This document shows, in pieces, positions 32,272-34,293 of a DNA stretch of 34,293 bases. The notes under the pieces were generated by a model. The model did no database searches. It was not told the DNA's origin and saw nothing but the letters and a program-made list of their open reading frames with translations. The stretch's first letter is position 1. Each line of letters opens with the position of its first letter. Source of the DNA: Actinomycetota bacterium (GTDB lineage: Bacteria > Actinomycetota > AC-67); the NCBI GenBank assembly GCA_020201525.1, contig JAIVGO010000007.1:1-34293 (forward strand), read 5' to 3'. The translations under genes were made by a program, and so were the position numbers.

Positions 32272-33005
32272 AAGCGCTCGTCGTACTGCCGACGTACAAC
32301 GAAGCAGACACGATCCGGGAGGTCATTTCGCGAACGCTTGCGACGCCGGATGTCGACGTGCTCGTCGTCGATGACGGCTCACCGGACGGCACCGGGCGTA
32401 TCGCGGACGAAATTGCGTCGAGCGAGCCGCGCGTGTCCGTCCTGCACCGCGCCGAAAAAGCCGGGCTCGGACCGGCATACGTCGCAGGATTCCGCCACGG
32501 CATGGCGCGCGAATACGCGCTGCTTCTCGAGATGGATTCTGATCTGTCCCACGACCCGAGCGACATCGGGCGATTCATTGCGGCGTCGTCGTCCCATGAT
32601 CTCGTTATCGGCTCGCGGTACATCCCCGGAGGCGCCGTCCGGAATTGGAGCAAGGCACGCGAGGCGCTATCGCGAGCGGGAAACTTCTACGCGCGCGCGT
32701 TGCTCGGGTTCCGGCTCACCGATGCGACCGGCGGCTTTCGGTGCTTTCGGCGCGCGGTGCTGGAAACGATCCCGCTCGAACGAGTGGGCTCCGCCGGCTA
32801 CGGCTTTCAAATCGAGATGGCCTGGCGAACGTGGACGCTCGGCTTCGATATCGCCGAGATTCCAATCACCTTTACCGAGCGGCGCGCCGGTGCGTCGAAG
32901 ATGTCCCAGCGCATCGTCATGGAAGCGTTGTGGCGCGTGCTGTTGTTCGCGTTGAAATTTCGCCGCCGACCGCGCGAGCGGCACCTGCGAAGTGTGGTGC
33001 GCTAG
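32268..33005 (+). CDS. Polyprenol monophosphomannose synthase (GT2 family)
   Basis: This 245-residue family 2 glycosyltransferase resembles DPM1/Ppm. Typical segments are VVLPTYNEADTI, VVDDGSPDGTGRIADE, GLGPAYVAGFRHG, the metal-binding MDSDLSHDP, VIGSRYIPGG and DATGGFRCFRR. GYGFQIEM and ITFTERRAGASKMS follow. It should move mannose from GDP-mannose to polyprenyl phosphate on the inner leaflet, making the donor for lipoglycan and glycoprotein mannosylation. No membrane helix is present beyond a weakly hydrophobic C-terminal segment (WRVLLFALKF), so it probably docks at the membrane, perhaps through Lnt. It is coupled to lnt by a 4-base overlap and ends on the convergent neighbour's stop. Confidence 0.93.
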   Translation: MKALVVLPTYNEADTIREVISRTLATPDVDVLVVDDGSPDGTGRIADEIASSEPRVSVLHRAEKAGLGPAYVAGFRHGMAREYALLLEMDSDLSHDPSDIGRFIAASSSHDLVIGSRYIPGGAVRNWSKAREALSRAGNFYARALLGFRLTDATGGFRCFRRAVLETIPLERVGSAGYGFQIEMAWRTWTLGFDIAEIPITFTERRAGASKMSQRIVMEALWRVLLFALKFRRRPRERHLRSVVR

Positions 33006-33940
33006 CCGATAAACGTTCCGAGGAACGATCCGGCGACGACGGCGCGCGCAACACCGCTGTCCGGCAATGTTTGCTCTTCCGGTGAAACCGGGCAGGTCGC
33101 CGTCGGACAGCTGAAAACGCGCTCCATCGGTGTGTCGGTGCAGTACTGATCCAAGCACCGGTACAGCAGGTTGCGGATCGACGCCGCGCAGTCGGGGCCG
33201 TAGCAGTCGTACGGCTTTACCTTGCAGCCTTGGTCGGCGCACTTCGGCAGACCGAAGATCGACGACTCTGCCACCGCCCGATCCCGCGCACCGAGCTCAG
33301 CCGCCGAGCTGAGGTTGATTGAGATGTAGACCTTTCCTTTCTTCAACGCCTTCGGCCGGCGACCTTTGGTTCCGTTCGCCATCTGTGGGGCCATCGGGCG
33401 AAGAACGGTCTTCAGCTTGTACGTCTTCTTCGAAATCGAGAATGGTCCGTGCTGCAAGTCGAGAAGCCGTATCGCCTTGAAAGCAAAGCCTTGGAGAGGA
33501 CACTGCTTCGCGCACGGCATGCTCCACGCGGACAGCACGAGATAGACGCTCGCGTTTGGGCGTTGCAGCCCCGTTTTGCGACCGTTGAGAACGCCGGTGT
33601 GCCGAACCGACGCTGCGTCGATTCGAAGCGTCCCCGAGACCGCCAAGCTCTTCACAGCCTTCCTCAGCGAGTAAACCGACGTGACCGAGGCGGTGCCGTC
33701 CGTGTACCCGGTTCCCGGCGCCTTCCCGGAGGAGGGAGAGATCATGTACGAGTCGAGCCCGAAGTGGCCGCTGAGGAGCGCTCGCGCTGAGCTGCCGCAT
33801 GTCGACCCCGTGCCCTCGTGACAGTCCCGGTACGCCTGTGTGTGGTCGAACCTCACGCGGATCGGCGCCGCCTGGCCGGAGACGGGCGCGAGCACGCAAA
33901 GCGAAAGCGCCAGGGCGAACAAGCGCGTGAATGAGCGCAT
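33002..33940 (-). CDS. Secreted Cys-containing hypothetical protein
   Basis: This 312-residue protein starts with a clear signal peptide (MRSFTRLFALALSLCVLAP, cleavage expected after SGQA). The mature part is beta-rich with paired cysteines: CHEGTGSTC early, MPCAKQCPLQG in the middle, and a Cys-rich end. The end runs GLPKCADQGCKVKPYDC, YRCLDQYC, SCPTATCP. Disulfide bonds in an exported domain are likely. A late hydrophobic stretch (ARAVVAGSFLGTFIG) might touch the membrane. I do not recognise a family. About 100 residues near its C-terminus are clearly similar to the protein encoded just upstream, so this is a tandem paralogue pair. No Shine-Dalgarno is evident before the ATG. Confidence 0.7.
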   Translation of the reverse strand: MRSFTRLFALALSLCVLAPVSGQAAPIRVRFDHTQAYRDCHEGTGSTCGSSARALLSGHFGLDSYMISPSSGKAPGTGYTDGTASVTSVYSLRKAVKSLAVSGTLRIDAASVRHTGVLNGRKTGLQRPNASVYLVLSAWSMPCAKQCPLQGFAFKAIRLLDLQHGPFSISKKTYKLKTVLRPMAPQMANGTKGRRPKALKKGKVYISINLSSAAELGARDRAVAESSIFGLPKCADQGCKVKPYDCYGPDCAASIRNLLYRCLDQYCTDTPMERVFSCPTATCPVSPEEQTLPDSGVARAVVAGSFLGTFIG

Positions 33941-33947
33941 GGCTGGA

Positions 33948-34293
33948 TTATGAGTTCGCTTTGGGTCCCGTATCCAGACATTTGAGGCGCGAAATTGGAG
34001 GCACTGGTAAGGAGAGACCGTGCAGGCGTCGTCGACGCATTCAGGCAGACCCCAGACCTGCGATTCGAACGCGTTGCGGTTTGTCGCGCCCATTGCGGCC
34101 GAGGCAAAGAGCTCGACATGGATGAATATCGTTCCGGGGCGCAAGCCGCCGGGGCCAAACGTATGGGAGTTGAAAGAACTTCCGCCGAGAACCGTTTTCA
34201 TGGTGATCGTATTCCGGCTCATCGACTGCGTGCCCCAACCGAGGTCGGCGAGAGGGCGAAACTCCGCCGCGATTGCTTGTGGCTCACAGGAAC
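33948..34293 (-). pseudogene. 3' end of a paralogous secreted protein gene, possibly frameshifted
   Basis: The frame enters from the window edge. It encodes a segment similar to the C-terminal part of the neighbour: ITMKTVLGG versus YKLKTVLRP, IFIHVELFASAAMGA versus VYISINLSSAAELGA, and GLPECVDDACTVSPYQC versus GLPKCADQGCKVKPYDC. In this frame there is no stop before the neighbour's signal peptide. In a second frame, a short tail with KCLDTGPKANS ends at TAA (33948-33950), eight bases before the neighbour's ATG, and echoes the neighbour's YRCLDQYC. A frameshift around 33985-34010, real or from sequencing, would explain this. An in-frame fusion with the next gene is the alternative. Confidence 0.5.

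Noticed and set aside
1-34293. CRISPR arrays, insertion sequences, prophage genes, tRNA or rRNA
   Set aside because: No regularly spaced repeats, transposase or integrase motifs, or cloverleaf sequences were recognised on either strand.

Overview
The window is a gene-dense, high-GC bacterial chromosome segment of 34.3 kb. It has no rRNA, tRNA, CRISPR array or insertion sequence that I could recognise, and no gene-free stretch longer than about 230 bases. The gene content points to an actinomycete (phylum Actinomycetota). The markers are a complete egtABCD ergothioneine set, a DUF4193 protein (acidic N-terminus, CxxC...CxxC C-terminus), an adjacent lnt and polyprenol-phosphate-mannose synthase pair (fused in Mycobacterium tuberculosis Ppm1), the C-terminus of a HelY/Ski2-like helicase and a WS/DGAT acyltransferase. 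Class-level placement (Acidimicrobiia or Thermoleophilia, for example) is a guess.

Layout. (1) 1-4442, plus strand: helicase 3' end, small membrane protein, diacylglycerol-kinase-like lipid kinase, RDD membrane protein and WS/DGAT, mostly with overlapping or nearly touching ends. (2) 4512-7349, plus: polysaccharide-deacetylase lipoprotein, and an S9 peptidase with its own promoter. (3) 7327-10492, minus: alpha/beta hydrolase and a large exported metallophosphoesterase. (4) 10626-13547, plus: M24 peptidase, acyl-CoA dehydrogenase, two-CBS-domain protein and a small Gly/Pro-rich ORF. (5) 13555-19346, minus: egtA-egtB-egtC-egtD, then an EVE-domain protein and a class III nucleotide cyclase. (6) 19478-21066, plus: MidA-like methyltransferase and MOSC protein, facing a haloalkane dehalogenase (21063-21962, minus). 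(7) 22151-22797, minus: a VapBC-type toxin-antitoxin pair with a palindromic operator inside its promoter. (8) 23025-30247, plus: the centrepiece, five genes joined by four consecutive 4-base stop/start overlaps: nurA, a HAS-barrel-like unknown, herA, mre11/sbcD and rad50/sbcC. (9) 30406-33005, plus: DUF4193, lnt and ppm. (10) 33002-34293, minus: two tandem paralogous secreted Cys-containing proteins, the upstream one possibly frameshifted.

The repair operon is an archaeal-style DNA end-resection module (Mre11-Rad50 plus HerA-NurA) in a bacterial setting. It carries an extra uncharacterised subunit between NurA and HerA, and its NurA has a four-cysteine cluster that may bind metal or an Fe-S cluster. 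The ergothioneine cluster makes the thiol from histidine, cysteine and glutamate, but no egtE lyase is present here. lnt and ppm link lipoprotein acylation with mannosyl-lipid carrier synthesis.

All calls come from reading the sequence and remembered family motifs. No database search was run.
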